Assembly: GCA_900471815.1 (NCBI GenBank)
Contig: UICE01000002.1
Span: forward strand, 124,001 to 188,000
DNA: 64,000 bases
DNA from: Hyphomicrobiales bacterium
Lineage (GTDB): Bacteria; Pseudomonadota; Alphaproteobacteria; Rhizobiales; Rhizobiaceae
Reading direction: 5' to 3'
In this document: positions 10,006 to 19,511 of the stretch, in pieces
Layout of the letters: each line of letters begins with the position of its first letter
Numbering within the stretch: the stretch's first letter is position 1
Notes under the pieces: model-generated
What the model was told of the DNA's origin: nothing
The model's database searches: none
The model's input: only the letters and a program-made list of their open reading frames with translations
Program-made: the position numbers and the translations under genes

Positions 10006-11264
10006 ACGCATCGCTCATCGATTTAAAGACCGAACGAAACAGGCGCGATCCCAATCCTGACCAGATTATTATCGCCGGCGCTGGCATTGCCGGATTGACG
10101 CTGGCGCTTGCCTTGAGTGCCAAAGGTTTTTCAGTTCAGATATTTGAGAAAAGCGCGACGCTGGCCGAAGCCGGTGCCGGAGTGCAGCTTTCCCCCAATG
10201 CCACGCGGATATTGCAGCAGCTCGGTGTTCTCGACCAATTAACGCCATCCTCGGTTGAACCGCAGGCAATTTGTCTTGCAGATGGTTCGAGCGGCGAAAT
10301 GTTGCTTTCGCTTGATGTTGGTCATGTGGCCCGCACGAGATGGGGCTCACCCTATATTGTCTGCCACCGGGCCGATCTGCAAAATGCCTTGCTGGAACAG
10401 GCGCGAAGCCAGCCCAATATAGCTATCCAGCTGCAATCAGCGGTGACACAGTACAAGCCTGACGCAGATGGCATTATCGTTCGCGTTCAATATCACGATC
10501 GTATCGAGGAACATCGCGGGGCTTTGCTCGTAGGTGCCGACGGCGTCTGGTCGAATATGCGCACTGCCATGTCCGACATGGAGCGCGCGCGCTATACATC
10601 GACGATTGCCTGGCGTTCGACCATCGCCGCTGACCAGTTGCCAAAGAGCTTCACATCCCTGCTGCCTCAGGGCATCAATGTTGTTGCCTGGGTTGGTTCA
10701 AACGCTCATCTGGTCGCCTACCCGATACGTTCCGGTGAAATGTTCAATTTCATTGCTGTTGCCCCGGATCGCCAAGGCGGACGGCGATGGGACGCTGGGG
10801 CTGTGCCGGAAACGCCAAGCCAAAATTTTATCCGGGAATTCAATCTTTGGCATCCCGGTATTCGCGACATCATGCTGGCGGGAAGACCTTGGACTTCATG
10901 GCCATTGTTTGAGCAGCGTAAATGCCGTTACCGAATAAAGGATCGCCTGGTGCTGATCGGGGATGCTGCCCACGCGATGACGCCATATGCAGCGCAGGGA
11001 GCGGCCATGGCTATCGAGGATGCATGGGCGCTGGCATCTGCCTTGGGGGAAAATATCGCAGCATGGCCATCGGCTTTAGACGCGTTTGACAAGACCCGCA
11101 GCAAACGTATCAAAGCAGTGGTGCGGCGCGGAGCGATGAACCAGCTCGCCTATCATGCCAAGGGGCCAATCGCCATGGCGCGCAATATGGTTATGCGCAA
11201 ACGCCCTGCCGAAAAGTTTATCGAAGGGCTGGATTGGCTCTATGGATATGATGGCCAGATTTGA
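10002..11264 (+). CDS. FAD-dependent aromatic-ring monooxygenase family protein
   Basis: A 421-codon flavoprotein of the UbiH/salicylate-hydroxylase (PHBH fold) group. The Rossmann FAD motif IIIAGAGIAGLTLALALS begins about 23 residues in. The DG motif LLVGADGVWSNMR lies near residue 180, and the second FAD motif LVLIGDAAHAMTPYAAQG near residue 320. The start is uncertain. The TTG at 10002 overlaps the stop of the zinc-finger gene (TTGA) and would couple translation. An in-frame TTG at 9978 is an alternative, and no ATG precedes the FAD motif. The substrate is unknown; 3-hydroxybenzoate/salicylate-type hydroxylation or ubiquinone-pathway hydroxylation are possibilities. Confidence 0.88.
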   Translation: MNASLIDLKTERNRRDPNPDQIIIAGAGIAGLTLALALSAKGFSVQIFEKSATLAEAGAGVQLSPNATRILQQLGVLDQLTPSSVEPQAICLADGSSGEMLLSLDVGHVARTRWGSPYIVCHRADLQNALLEQARSQPNIAIQLQSAVTQYKPDADGIIVRVQYHDRIEEHRGALLVGADGVWSNMRTAMSDMERARYTSTIAWRSTIAADQLPKSFTSLLPQGINVVAWVGSNAHLVAYPIRSGEMFNFIAVAPDRQGGRRWDAGAVPETPSQNFIREFNLWHPGIRDIMLAGRPWTSWPLFEQRKCRYRIKDRLVLIGDAAHAMTPYAAQGAAMAIEDAWALASALGENIAAWPSALDAFDKTRSKRIKAVVRRGAMNQLAYHAKGPIAMARNMVMRKRPAEKFIEGLDWLYGYDGQI

Positions 11265-11272
11265 ATGCAAAA

Positions 11273-11292
11273 ACCCTCGCCGAAGCGAGGGT
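11273..11292 (-). terminator. distal hairpin terminator of the aap operon
   Basis: A perfect 8-bp stem (ACCCTCGC/GCGAGGGT) with a CGAA tetraloop. On the minus strand it is followed by TTTTTGC, so it fits a Rho-independent terminator for transcription leaving aapP. It also lies just after the FAD monooxygenase stop but lacks a T run in that direction. Confidence 0.75.
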
Positions 11293-11353
11293 CATGAGCG
11301 CCCAAAAGGGCTTGCAGGCCAAATATAAGAAAAATGGATTGCAGTATCAAACA

Positions 11354-11371
11354 GGCGGCCATAAGGCCGCC
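11354..11371 (-). terminator. proximal hairpin downstream of aapP
   Basis: A perfect 7-bp GC-rich stem (GGCGGCC/GGCCGCC) with a 4-nt loop, 27 bp after the aapP stop. On the minus strand it is followed by TGTTTGAT. It is probably the first of two tandem terminators ending the aap transcript. Confidence 0.65.
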
Positions 11372-11397
11372 GTTTGGTAACATTGCAGAAAACTATC

Positions 11398-12201
11398 TCA
11401 ATGAAGAATCTGGCTGAGGAATAGCTTCGTGCGTTCGTGCTGCGGATTATCAAAGAACTCGGCAGGAGCGTTCTGTTCAACGATCTGGCCCTGATCCATG
11501 AAGATAACGCGATTTGCAACCTGGCGCGCAAAGCCCATTTCGTGGGTTACGCAAACCATGGTCATGCCTTCTTCAGCAAGCTGCACCATTGTGTCGAGCA
11601 CTTCCTTGATCATTTCCGGATCAAGGGCCGACGTCGGCTCATCAAACAGCATGATGCGTGGATTCATGCAGAGCGAACGGGCAATGGCCACGCGTTGCTG
11701 CTGACCACCGGAAAGCTGACCCGGATATTTATTGGCCTGTTCGGGGATTTTGACGCGCTCAAGAAAGTGCATCGCAATTTCGTCCGCCTTCTTCTTCGGC
11801 ATCTTGCGTACCCAGATTGGGGCCAGCGTGCAGTTTTCCAGGATAGTCAAATGTGGGAATAGATTGAAATGCTGGAACACCATGCCGACTTCGCGCCGAA
11901 CTTCGTCGATCTTTTTCAGATCGTTGGTAAGTTCGATACCGTCAACGAGAATCTTGCCGCTCTGGTGCTCTTCCAAACGGTTGATGCAGCGGATCATGGT
12001 CGACTTACCTGAACCGGACGGACCAGCAATGACGATGCGCTCGCCGCGCATCACCTTGAGATTGATGTCCTTCAGAACATGAAAATCCCCGTACCATTTG
12101 TTCATATTGATGATCTCAACGGCAACGTCTGTCGTGGAGACTTGCAGGAGCGAATGGTCGACGTGGATTTCTTCCGGGTCGATAATGTTTTCAGTTGTCA
12201 T
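11398..12201 (-). CDS. aapP: general L-amino acid ABC transporter, ATP-binding protein
   Basis: This is the cytoplasmic ATPase of the Aap importer. Walker A is G60-PSGSGKST68, followed by Q-loop [10 protein letters not shown], signature LSGGQQQR, Walker [13 protein letters not shown] and the switch histidine in CVTHEMGFA. The PAAT family (polar amino-acid uptake) fits. The 267-residue length and N-terminal extension of about 25 residues match rhizobial AapP. It is the last gene of aapJQMP, 12 bp after aapM, and is followed by two hairpin terminators. Confidence 0.97.
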   Translation of the reverse strand: MTTENIIDPEEIHVDHSLLQVSTTDVAVEIINMNKWYGDFHVLKDINLKVMRGERIVIAGPSGSGKSTMIRCINRLEEHQSGKILVDGIELTNDLKKIDEVRREVGMVFQHFNLFPHLTILENCTLAPIWVRKMPKKKADEIAMHFLERVKIPEQANKYPGQLSGGQQQRVAIARSLCMNPRIMLFDEPTSALDPEMIKEVLDTMVQLAEEGMTMVCVTHEMGFARQVANRVIFMDQGQIVEQNAPAEFFDNPQHERTKLFLSQILH

Positions 12202-12213
12202 ATACGTATGCTC

Positions 12214-13371
12214 CTAACGTTTGTGGCCAGTGTCGAGACGATTTTCCATGAAGATGGAATAGCGCGACATGCCGAAGCAGAAAATCCAGAAGACGAAACC
12301 GGCAAAAACCAGACCGGACATGGGGGTTTGCGGCGATGACCAATTTGTATCGTTGAAGTGCTGACGCACCGTCCCGAGCAAATCGAACATGCTGATGATC
12401 GAAACAAGCGATGTATCCTTGAACAGACCGATAAAGGTGTTGACGATACCTGGGATTACCAGTTTCAACGCCTGTGGCAGAATGATGAGGCCAGTTTTCT
12501 GCCAGTAACCGAGTCCAAGCGAATCCGCACCTTCATATTGCCCTTTCGGGATGGCTTGCAGACCACCACGCACCACTTCTGCCATATAGGCCGAAGCGAA
12601 TAGCGCAACACCGATCAGCGCCCGCAGGAACTTATCGAACGAAACGCCCGGCGGCAGGAACAATGGCAGCATATAGCTGGCCATGAACAGGACCGTCACC
12701 AGCGGAATACCACGCACCATTTCGATAAAAATGACGCACAGCATCTTGATGACCGGCATTTTCGAGCGCCGTCCAAGTGCCAGTGCTATGCCAAGCGGCA
12801 GCGAGACGGAAATACCAACGAAGGAAATAACCAGCGTAACCAGCAGGCCACCCCAAACGGAGGTTTCGACATAGGGAAGGCCGAACCAGCCACCAACCAG
12901 CAGGAAGAATGCGACGATCGGGAATACGAAAAAGAAGACGATCGCATTCAGTACCTTGTAGGGCGCTTTTGGAATCAGAAGCGGAATCAGGAGGGCAACG
13001 AACATGATGCCCACAAGATTGACCCGCCAACGTTGGTCAATGGGGTAAGGACCGTACATGAACTGGCCGAATTTGGCGTTCACGAAGGCCCAGCATGCGC
13101 CGGACCAGCCATCTGGCTGCAAACCGCCCTGTGCCACGGTCGCACATACCGACCTGTTCGGCCCGACCCACGCAGCTTGAATAAATAGCCAGTTGATCAG
13201 TGGCGGTAAAAACCATGCCAGAACGAGAAGTGCCAAAACGGTCAGAACAGCATCGACCGGCGTTGCAAGCAAATTAACCCGCACCCATCGCACAATGCCG
13301 CGTTCACCCAAGGGCGGAGTTTGACCCTGCAGCATTTCCTGACGAACGAAACTAATATTGGTGTCTGTCAT
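12214..13371 (-). CDS. aapM: general L-amino acid ABC transporter, permease
   Basis: This is one of the two membrane subunits that form the Aap translocation pore. The conserved BPD/HisM permease domain begins near [19 protein letters not shown], and the EAA loop is [22 protein letters not shown] in the last third. A long N-terminal part with extra membrane segments is characteristic of AapM. The start ATG at 13371 gives [13 protein letters not shown] and leaves 2 bp after the aapQ stop. A longer frame begins at 13410 inside aapQ but is not needed. Confidence 0.95.
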   Translation of the reverse strand: MTDTNISFVRQEMLQGQTPPLGERGIVRWVRVNLLATPVDAVLTVLALLVLAWFLPPLINWLFIQAAWVGPNRSVCATVAQGGLQPDGWSGACWAFVNAKFGQFMYGPYPIDQRWRVNLVGIMFVALLIPLLIPKAPYKVLNAIVFFFVFPIVAFFLLVGGWFGLPYVETSVWGGLLVTLVISFVGISVSLPLGIALALGRRSKMPVIKMLCVIFIEMVRGIPLVTVLFMASYMLPLFLPPGVSFDKFLRALIGVALFASAYMAEVVRGGLQAIPKGQYEGADSLGLGYWQKTGLIILPQALKLVIPGIVNTFIGLFKDTSLVSIISMFDLLGTVRQHFNDTNWSSPQTPMSGLVFAGFVFWIFCFGMSRYSIFMENRLDTGHKR

Positions 13372-13373
13372 GA

Positions 13374-14567
13374 TCAGCGCTCCACCAGTGCCATTTTGGC
13401 GTTGTACCAATTCATGAACAGCGACGTCAGAATACTGAGGCTCAAGTAAACGATCATGAAAATAACGACCACTTCAAGCGAGCGGCCCGTCTGGTTCAGG
13501 ATCGTTCCCCCGACGGCAAAGAGATCCGGATAACCGGCTGCAATCGCGAGTGAGGAGTTCTTGGTCAGATTCAGATATTGGCTGGCCAGCGGCGGCGTGA
13601 TGATGCGCATTGCCTGTGGCACAACAACAAGCCGTGTTGTCGTGCCTGCACGTAAGCCGAGAGCATGGGCAGCTTCACTCTGTCCCTTGCCAACACCACG
13701 AATGCCAGCCCGGACGATTTCGGCGATAAAGGCCGCCGTATAGAACGACAGAGCCAGATAGAGCGAGATAAACTCAGGTCCGACCTGCGAGCCACCTTTC
13801 AGATTGAAGGCGCCAAGGATTGGATAGTCCAACGTCATGGGAAAGCCTTTGACGGCCAGCGCCAACAACGGCAGACCGACAATGAGGGCAATCGCTGTCA
13901 GACCAACCGGAAACGGCTGACCTGTTGCCATCTGACGCTTATGGGCCCAGCGTCGAACCAGCAAAGTCGCCACGACAGCTATCAGGAAAGCGACACCCGC
14001 CAGCCAGGCACCCTCACCCATAATCAATGACGGAACATAAAATCCGCGATTATTCAGATATGTCCCAAAAGGCAGAGCTATACTTTGGCGTGCCTGGGGT
14101 AACACAGCAAGCACACCGGAATACCAGAAGAAAATAACCAGAAGCGGCGGAACATTGCGGAAAAGCTCCACATAAACCGTACAAATCTTGCGGATAAGCC
14201 AGTTATGCGAAAGCCGGCCAATACCGATAATGAAGCCGATAATGGTTGCAGTGATGATACCCGCAATCGCCACAGTCAGCGTATTCAGAATGCCGACCAG
14301 AAGCGCCTTGGCAAAAGTGGAATCACTGGAATAGGAGACATACGGACTGCTGCTGATATCAAAACCAGCGCGGCCATCGAGAAAGCCGAAACCCGTAGCG
14401 AGCCGCGCGCGCTGAAGATTGGCGATGGTGTTGTTAACGATCCAGTACCCCAGCACAACGATGATAAGCAGTGCTAAAGCCTGAAAAAGATAACCACGGA
14501 ATTTTGGGTCGTTTAAAAGCGAAACTTTGCCGCTATCTGTGCCAGGCGAAATATCCTGCGATACCAT
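13374..14567 (-). CDS. aapQ: general L-amino acid ABC transporter, permease
   Basis: This is the partner permease of AapM. The protein has 397 residues and about eight membrane segments. The BPD transport domain begins at [20 protein letters not shown] (about residue 87) and is split by the long periplasmic insertion seen in AapQ. The EAA loop is [29 protein letters not shown]-type ribosome site lies just before ATG 14567. It is separated from aapJ by 106 bp containing a stem-loop, and abuts aapM by 2 bp. Confidence 0.96.
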   Translation of the reverse strand: MVSQDISPGTDSGKVSLLNDPKFRGYLFQALALLIIVVLGYWIVNNTIANLQRARLATGFGFLDGRAGFDISSSPYVSYSSDSTFAKALLVGILNTLTVAIAGIITATIIGFIIGIGRLSHNWLIRKICTVYVELFRNVPPLLVIFFWYSGVLAVLPQARQSIALPFGTYLNNRGFYVPSLIMGEGAWLAGVAFLIAVVATLLVRRWAHKRQMATGQPFPVGLTAIALIVGLPLLALAVKGFPMTLDYPILGAFNLKGGSQVGPEFISLYLALSFYTAAFIAEIVRAGIRGVGKGQSEAAHALGLRAGTTTRLVVVPQAMRIITPPLASQYLNLTKNSSLAIAAGYPDLFAVGGTILNQTGRSLEVVVIFMIVYLSLSILTSLFMNWYNAKMALVER

Positions 14568-14624
14568 TGGCCCCTCATTTCTGCTAAGTTCTTGTTCTTA
14601 TTATTTTTATTATTATAGTAAATT

Positions 14625-14648
14625 GAGAGGAGGCCAGCGCCCCCTCTC
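14625..14648 (-). terminator. intercistronic stem-loop between aapJ and aapQ
   Basis: Arms 14625-14633 and 14640-14648 pair over 9 bp with one G-U and a 6-nt loop. On the minus strand the stem is followed by an AT-rich tract with runs of T. It sits 25 bp after the aapJ stop and before aapQ. This fits a partial terminator or 3' stabiliser that raises binding-protein mRNA above that of the permeases, as known for other periplasmic ABC operons; that role is an inference. Confidence 0.6.
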
Positions 14649-14673
14649 CGATTTCATCATTAGCTATATGCGA

Positions 14674-15702
14674 TTAGCGAATTGGCATCGCGTATTGCAA
14701 GCCACCCTTGGTCCACTGAGCATTGATGCCGCGGGCAATCTTGAGCGGGCTGCCGGATCCGAGATTCTTTTCGAAAATCTCGCCGTAATTGCCAACTGCC
14801 TTGACGATGTTGATAACCCAATCATTGGTCAAACCGAGGTCTGTACCGAGCTTGGTATTGGCTTCCTGACCAAGGATACGCTTGACTTCAGGGTTTTCGC
14901 CATTCTTCAACTCTTCGACATTGGCCTGGGTGATGCCGAATTCTTCAGCAGTCAACAGGGCGTAATGAGTCCAGCGAATGATATCGGCCCATTGTGGATC
15001 GCCCTGACGGACAACCGGTCCAAGTGGCTCCTTGGAAATGATTTCCGGCAGAACAACATGGTCATCAGGAGCAGTCAGCGCCAGACGATAGGCATAAAGA
15101 CCAGACTGGTCGGTCGTGTAAGCATCGCAACGACCGGAATCATAGGCTGCGTTAACCTCTTCAACCTTTTCGAACACAACAGGATTGTATTCCATCTTGT
15201 TGGTACGGAAGTAATCAGCAAGGTTAAGCTCGGTCGTTGTGCCGGCCTGAACACATACCGATGCGCCCGATAGTTGAAGCGCGGAGTTGATTCCCGAAAG
15301 CTTCTTCGCATTGATCATGAAGCCCTGGCCGTCATAATAATTGACGCCCGGGAAATCAAAACCCTGTGTATCGCGGCTGAGTGTCCATGTGGTGTTGCGA
15401 ATCAACACGTCGATTTCGCCGGACTGCAGAGCAGGAAGACGATCCTTTGCAGACAAGGGCGTATATTTAACCTTGCTTGCATCGCCAAACACAGCAGCAG
15501 CAACAGCCTTACAATAGTCAACGTCAAAACCAGACCATTCGCCCTTGTCATTCGGCGCTGCAAAGCCAGGAAGACCTGTGTTAACGCCGCACTGCAAGAA
15601 GCCCTTCTTCTTTACATCTTCAAGCACTGTTGCTGAAGCGACGTTGGCAAGAAGGACCAACGCCGAAGCCGCCAGTACGCCCTTCAAAACAAGATTTTTC
15701 AT
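14674..15702 (-). CDS. aapJ: general L-amino acid ABC transporter, periplasmic binding protein
   Basis: This is the solute-binding protein that delivers broad L-amino acids to AapQM. A Sec signal peptide (MKNLVLKGVLAASALVLLAN, cleaved after ASA near residue 24) precedes the mature start TVLEDVKKKGFLQCGV. The PBP family 3 fold shows the signature GFDVDYCKAVAAAVFGD and IRNTTWTLSRD. The length of 342 residues is typical. It is the first gene of the operon, so the promoter must lie in the 393-bp gap upstream (15703-16095). That gap has no obvious gene. Confidence 0.97.
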   Translation of the reverse strand: MKNLVLKGVLAASALVLLANVASATVLEDVKKKGFLQCGVNTGLPGFAAPNDKGEWSGFDVDYCKAVAAAVFGDASKVKYTPLSAKDRLPALQSGEIDVLIRNTTWTLSRDTQGFDFPGVNYYDGQGFMINAKKLSGINSALQLSGASVCVQAGTTTELNLADYFRTNKMEYNPVVFEKVEEVNAAYDSGRCDAYTTDQSGLYAYRLALTAPDDHVVLPEIISKEPLGPVVRQGDPQWADIIRWTHYALLTAEEFGITQANVEELKNGENPEVKRILGQEANTKLGTDLGLTNDWVINIVKAVGNYGEIFEKNLGSGSPLKIARGINAQWTKGGLQYAMPIR

Positions 15703-16095
15703 AATTAATTTGCCCTTTGGTTGTTGTAGTCGTTCCCAGAGAGGTAAGTTTACATCGGTTTATTTACCCCAGCCCCGAAAAGGGCCCCAATGCCTCTCCC
15801 ATTCACCTATCTATCGAAGGGCATTCTGAGGGTTTGGTCAAGGGAGAATATTTGCTCAATTTTGAAGCAAGAACGTCAAAATTGCTGCACGCGAAGCGAA
15901 AAACCGCTGATTTTCTACTCAGTTTTTCTTTTTTTGATGAAAACGGGCGCAAAATTTTCAAATTCGCGGCCAAAGCCGGAAATTCGGACTCAGTAGATCA
16001 GCACTGGATATTGCAAGCTCTCATTGGACCGCAAAGCACTCATGCCACGATGTATTTCCATGATGTTGTATGGAATCACTACTGCCGCAAAGTAT
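15703..16095. other. 393-bp intergenic region upstream of aapJ
   Basis: No convincing gene. Short open frames here lack ribosome sites and family features. The region must contain the aapJ promoter and leader on the minus strand, and lies downstream of the PAP2 gene. I see no clear operator palindrome. Confidence 0.5.
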
Positions 16096-16860
16096 TCACG
16101 AGCCTATAACCGGGAAAAATCGACCCCGTTCACAACGAAAAATAACGTGGCGGCGAGCAAGAAATCTGGCCAGCGTTATCGCGACGAGGAAGCCAATACT
16201 ATAGCCCGCCACGGTATCGGTCGGATAATGCGCCTGTGCAACGATTCGGGTAAAAGCGATGAACATGGTGGCAAGGATGATCGGAAGCCGCCAGCGGGGA
16301 AACCATAAAGCCAGTATCGCCCCGACAGCCCCCATGGTGGTTGAATGGCCGGAAGGAAAGCTGGCAAGATCATCACCACCTGCAAATGGAGAAAAATGAC
16401 CCGTGCCAAGCGTATCAATGAAGGGTGGGCGGGCTCTACCAATAAAGAATTTGGCGATAGCGGTACATGTTCCGGCCAGAGAGATTGCCCAAAAGGCATA
16501 GGTTGCCTGCGTGTAAACGAGATGCAGCCGCTTTCGCCGAGGGACTGGCAAATGCTGCCAATCAATCGCGATCAGGCAGACAATGATAATGAAGGCCGGA
16601 ATTACATACCATTTTGACAGTCCGATATCTGTAATCAAGCGCAGATTGCGTAGATCACTGTCCGGCGATGTGAACATGCGCGACAAATACTCGTCATAAG
16701 GATGCAGTGACAGTACAAGAAAGACGATCAACGCGACCGCCATGGACATCGATCTCGTCCAGGCCGCCGCTCCATCCGGATGTGGACGCGCGGTGACGAC
16801 ATGCAAATAGCGGGCAAGAGAACGATTCAATCGTTGCGCGATGGACGATGTATCAGCCAA
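16096..16860 (-). CDS. PAP2-superfamily membrane phosphatase
   Basis: A 254-residue integral membrane phosphatase. All three lipid-phosphatase motifs are visible: K-FFIGRA-RP (motif 1), PSGH in FPSGHSTTMG (motif 2) and R-IVAQA-H-YPT-D (motif 3). Family members dephosphorylate undecaprenyl diphosphate, phosphatidate or lipid A phosphates on the periplasmic face. The substrate here cannot be decided. It is divergent from metC with 95 bp between them. Confidence 0.92.
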   Translation of the reverse strand: MADTSSIAQRLNRSLARYLHVVTARPHPDGAAAWTRSMSMAVALIVFLVLSLHPYDEYLSRMFTSPDSDLRNLRLITDIGLSKWYVIPAFIIIVCLIAIDWQHLPVPRRKRLHLVYTQATYAFWAISLAGTCTAIAKFFIGRARPPFIDTLGTGHFSPFAGGDDLASFPSGHSTTMGAVGAILALWFPRWRLPIILATMFIAFTRIVAQAHYPTDTVAGYSIGFLVAITLARFLARRHVIFRCERGRFFPVIGS

Positions 16861-16955
16861 TCAAAAATCCTTCTCCTGTTGCAACCGTCATGCAGTGCGA
16901 TTATCGACGTAACCCTACAAGCCTAAAATTAAGCCGATAATTTGGAGGACCTGTC

Positions 16956-18125
16956 ATGGATAAGCAATCTCGTTCAAAACTTGGGATAAATACGAGACTT
17001 GCACATGGCGGCTATGATCCCACCGACTATCATGGTTTCGTCAACCCGCCGGTCGTGCATGCTTCAACCGTGCTGTTTCCGGACGCGCAGACCATGGCAA
17101 CGGGCAATCAACCCTACACATATGCCACCCACGGAACACCGACCACAGACGCGCTTTGCCGCGCTATCGACGAGCTTGAGGGATCGGCTGGCACGCTGCT
17201 CGTTCCATCCGGCCTATTGGCGGTAACGCTGCCACTTTTGGCCTTCCTTTCGCCGGGTGATCATCTGCTGATGGTCGATAGTTGCTACGGCAATACGCAT
17301 TATTTTTGCAACACAACGTTGAAAAGACTGGGTGTTGAGGTCGAATATTACGATCCGCTCATCGGTGCCGGCATTGAAAAGCTGATTAAGCCAAACACCA
17401 AAGTGGTCTTCACCGAATCGCCCGGCTCAAACACGTTCGAGATGCAGGATATTCCGGCAATTGCCGAAAAGGCACACGCAGCCGGGGCCGTGGTTATGAT
17501 GGACAATACCTGGGCAACACCGATTCATTTCAAGGCCTTGGACTACGGCGTTGATATTTCGATTCACGCCGTGACCAAATATCCCTCCGGCCATGCGGAT
17601 ATTTTAATGGGCACAGTCTCCGCCAATGAAAAACACTTCAAAACATTGGAGCAGACCTATACGGCGCTGGGTCTATGCGTCAGTGGTGATGATGCCTATC
17701 AGGTTCTGCGCGGCTTGCGGACCATGGGTCTGCGTATGGAACGGCACGCAGAAAATGCGCTGGCAATTGCCGAATGGCTGGAAAAGCAGGATGGCGTTCT
17801 GGAAGTTCTGCATCCGGCCCTGCCAAGTCATGCGGGACACGAAATTTACAAGCGCGACTTTACGGGCGGCGGCGGCGTTTTTTCGATTGTCATTGAGGGC
17901 GGCAAGGCCCAGGCGCACGCTTTTCTGGATGCGCTTGAGATATTCGGCCTGGGCTATTCATGGGGCGGTTTTGCAAGTCTGGCTGTTCATGTCCGGCTCA
18001 ACGATAGGCAGATCACCGGCAAGAACTATGCAGGGACCGTTATCCGGTTGCAGATCGGATTGGAAGACAAGGAAGATTTGATTGCCGATATTGCCAAAGG
18101 ATTAGCGGCCGCGCGCGCCGCATAA
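16956..18125 (+). CDS. metC: cystathionine beta-lyase (Cys/Met PLP enzyme)
   Basis: A PLP-dependent enzyme of the Cys/Met metabolism family. The Schiff-base lysine is K208 in HAVTKYPSGHADI. The PLP-phosphate loop is around LVPSGLLAV (residues 82-90), and MMDNTWATP (181-189) contains the PLP-nitrogen aspartate. The cytoplasmic reaction splits cystathionine into homocysteine, pyruvate and ammonia for methionine synthesis. Assignment to the beta- rather than gamma-lyase rests on overall similarity to alphaproteobacterial MetC of about 390 residues. A GGAGG ribosome site precedes the ATG. No riboswitch-like structure is seen upstream. Confidence 0.93.
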   Translation: MDKQSRSKLGINTRLAHGGYDPTDYHGFVNPPVVHASTVLFPDAQTMATGNQPYTYATHGTPTTDALCRAIDELEGSAGTLLVPSGLLAVTLPLLAFLSPGDHLLMVDSCYGNTHYFCNTTLKRLGVEVEYYDPLIGAGIEKLIKPNTKVVFTESPGSNTFEMQDIPAIAEKAHAAGAVVMMDNTWATPIHFKALDYGVDISIHAVTKYPSGHADILMGTVSANEKHFKTLEQTYTALGLCVSGDDAYQVLRGLRTMGLRMERHAENALAIAEWLEKQDGVLEVLHPALPSHAGHEIYKRDFTGGGGVFSIVIEGGKAQAHAFLDALEIFGLGYSWGGFASLAVHVRLNDRQITGKNYAGTVIRLQIGLEDKEDLIADIAKGLAAARAA

Positions 18126-18202
18126 CCCGAAGTTGATTTCAATGTGATGAGCAACGGCTGTTATCAAACAGCGCCACTATCATTTAGATGAAAGACTGAA
18201 TC

Positions 18203-18589
18203 ATGACTTTGAAACTCATCCGAAATGCTGCCCTCATCTGCCTCGTCGCTTTTGCCTCGCCTGCATTGGCGCAGGAGCATAGCGGGCACGAGGCCATGAA
18301 ACAGGATTCCATGAAGGCGCAGAAGGGTGATCAGTCCCCCTCCTCAAAAGCGTTCGTGGAAGCCAATACGAAAATGCACAAGGATATGGCCATCGAGTTC
18401 ACAGGCAATGCCGATAAGGATTTCGTTCTCGGAATGATTGCCCACCACCAAGGTGCGATCGACATGGCAAAGGTTGAACTCGAATATGGCAAGGACGCCG
18501 AAATCCGCAAGCTGGCCGAAACGATCATCGCTGCTCAAGAAGGCGAAATCAAAGATATGAAGGCCTGGCTGGAGAAAAATGGCGGCTAA
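18203..18589 (+). CDS. secreted DUF305 protein
   Basis: A 128-residue periplasmic protein. The signal peptide (MTLKLIRNAALICLVAFASPALA) is cleaved before QEHSGHEAM. The DUF305 core follows: MHKDMAIEFTGNADKDFVLGM, then IAHHQGAIDMAKVELEYG with the paired histidines. DUF305 is a ferritin-like helical domain often found with copper proteins; metal binding is plausible but not shown. The gene is monocistronic, ending at a strong bidirectional terminator. Confidence 0.9.
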   Translation: MTLKLIRNAALICLVAFASPALAQEHSGHEAMKQDSMKAQKGDQSPSSKAFVEANTKMHKDMAIEFTGNADKDFVLGMIAHHQGAIDMAKVELEYGKDAEIRKLAETIIAAQEGEIKDMKAWLEKNGG

Positions 18590-18615
18590 TAGCTGGTCCT
18601 TTCAGCGACGTAAGA

Positions 18616-18653
18616 AAACACCCGCTGGTCTGAACTGACCGGCGGGTGTTTTT
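18616..18653. terminator. bidirectional terminator after the DUF305 gene
   Basis: A long stem (AAACACCCGC... paired with ...GCGGGTGTTT), with an internal GGTC/GACC pairing and a 6-nt loop, is followed by a T run on both strands. It separates the convergent DUF305 gene and the gene at 18674-19012. Confidence 0.88.
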
Positions 18654-18673
18654 ACGCAAACTGTCGGTTTAGC

Positions 18674-19012
18674 CTATTGGCGTATTTCATTGCTTGCAGC
18701 GCGCTTCTGCAGGCAGAGTTCCCAAAGGCTGTAGGCGGCATCGGCATAAGTCGATGTACCGGCTTTGAATTCGGCTGAACGCAAAGGCAAAAGATCCTCC
18801 ACGACAGCCAGTGTGCGCGCTGGGAGTATGTCCGTACAGGTTCCCAAACGCCGGAACACAGTGCTGATAGCAACCTGTCTCTCATTGACGTCTATTACGG
18901 GTTCGTCCCTGCCGAGTTCCCAGTCTTCCAAGGCGTCAATCGCGTCCTGAAAGGCGTTATGCAAGATGATAGGCGCATGGCCTTCATGAAGTGGGTGCAG
19001 CAAACCAGGCAT
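18674..19012 (-). CDS. conserved-looking protein of unknown function
   Basis: I do not recognise this family. The protein has 112 residues, is acidic, and begins MPGLLHPLHEGHAPIILHNA. It has two cysteines, no membrane segment and no signal peptide, so it is probably cytoplasmic and helical. The start at 19012 is chosen because GAGGAGACAGGA lies directly upstream; a longer frame from 19039 has no better site. Codon use looks like that of its neighbours. It shares a bidirectional terminator with the convergent DUF305 gene. Confidence 0.72.
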   Translation of the reverse strand: MPGLLHPLHEGHAPIILHNAFQDAIDALEDWELGRDEPVIDVNERQVAISTVFRRLGTCTDILPARTLAVVEDLLPLRSAEFKAGTSTYADAAYSLWELCLQKRAASNEIRQ

Positions 19013-19039
19013 TCCTGTCTCCTCACTTTTGTGTTGCAC

Positions 19040-19511
19040 TGCCGGGGGCTCCCGGAAACAGAATCATACGTGCGACATGCCATGGACCGCAAGCCAAAAC
19101 TGTTAATCCATACTTATTCAATCGAGTTTTTTAATTAAATCAAACGATAGCACTGGGCTTACTGTTCATTATTAATCTGCACTCTTATTTAATTTTGCCA
19201 AAAGCCTAATATTATTGAGTTTTCCTTCTCGACCCGCCAAATAATTCAATCGTTTAGACTGAGTGTGACGATGTTTAAAGAAATGCGGGGGCTTTATACT
19301 CTTGAGTTGACGGGTAAGCGATCTGACCCAGCGAAGGATCAACCAGTGGCTTTCCGCTGCGGGATCGATTTATGCACCAAGCGAGATGGTGTTTCCGGCA
19401 CATACGCAACCATAACTGGTAATTTGATGCAGATTACCCGCGTTTCGCCTTGCCAAAACAAACTCATTGCCCCATTCATGTCCCGCTGCCCACCATCGAG
19501 GATATTGGCAT
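19040..19511. other. 472-bp AT-rich intergenic region
   Basis: Clearly more AT-rich than the flanking genes, especially 19110-19260. It is likely to hold promoters for the divergent gene at 18674-19012 and the lipoprotein gene. An open frame from 19265 overlaps the lipoprotein gene and has no family features, so I do not call it. Confidence 0.5.

Noticed and set aside
16861-16955. Possible SAM riboswitch before metC
   Set aside because: The 95-bp spacer shows no SAM-II-like conserved sequence or stable structure; only a ribosome site is evident.
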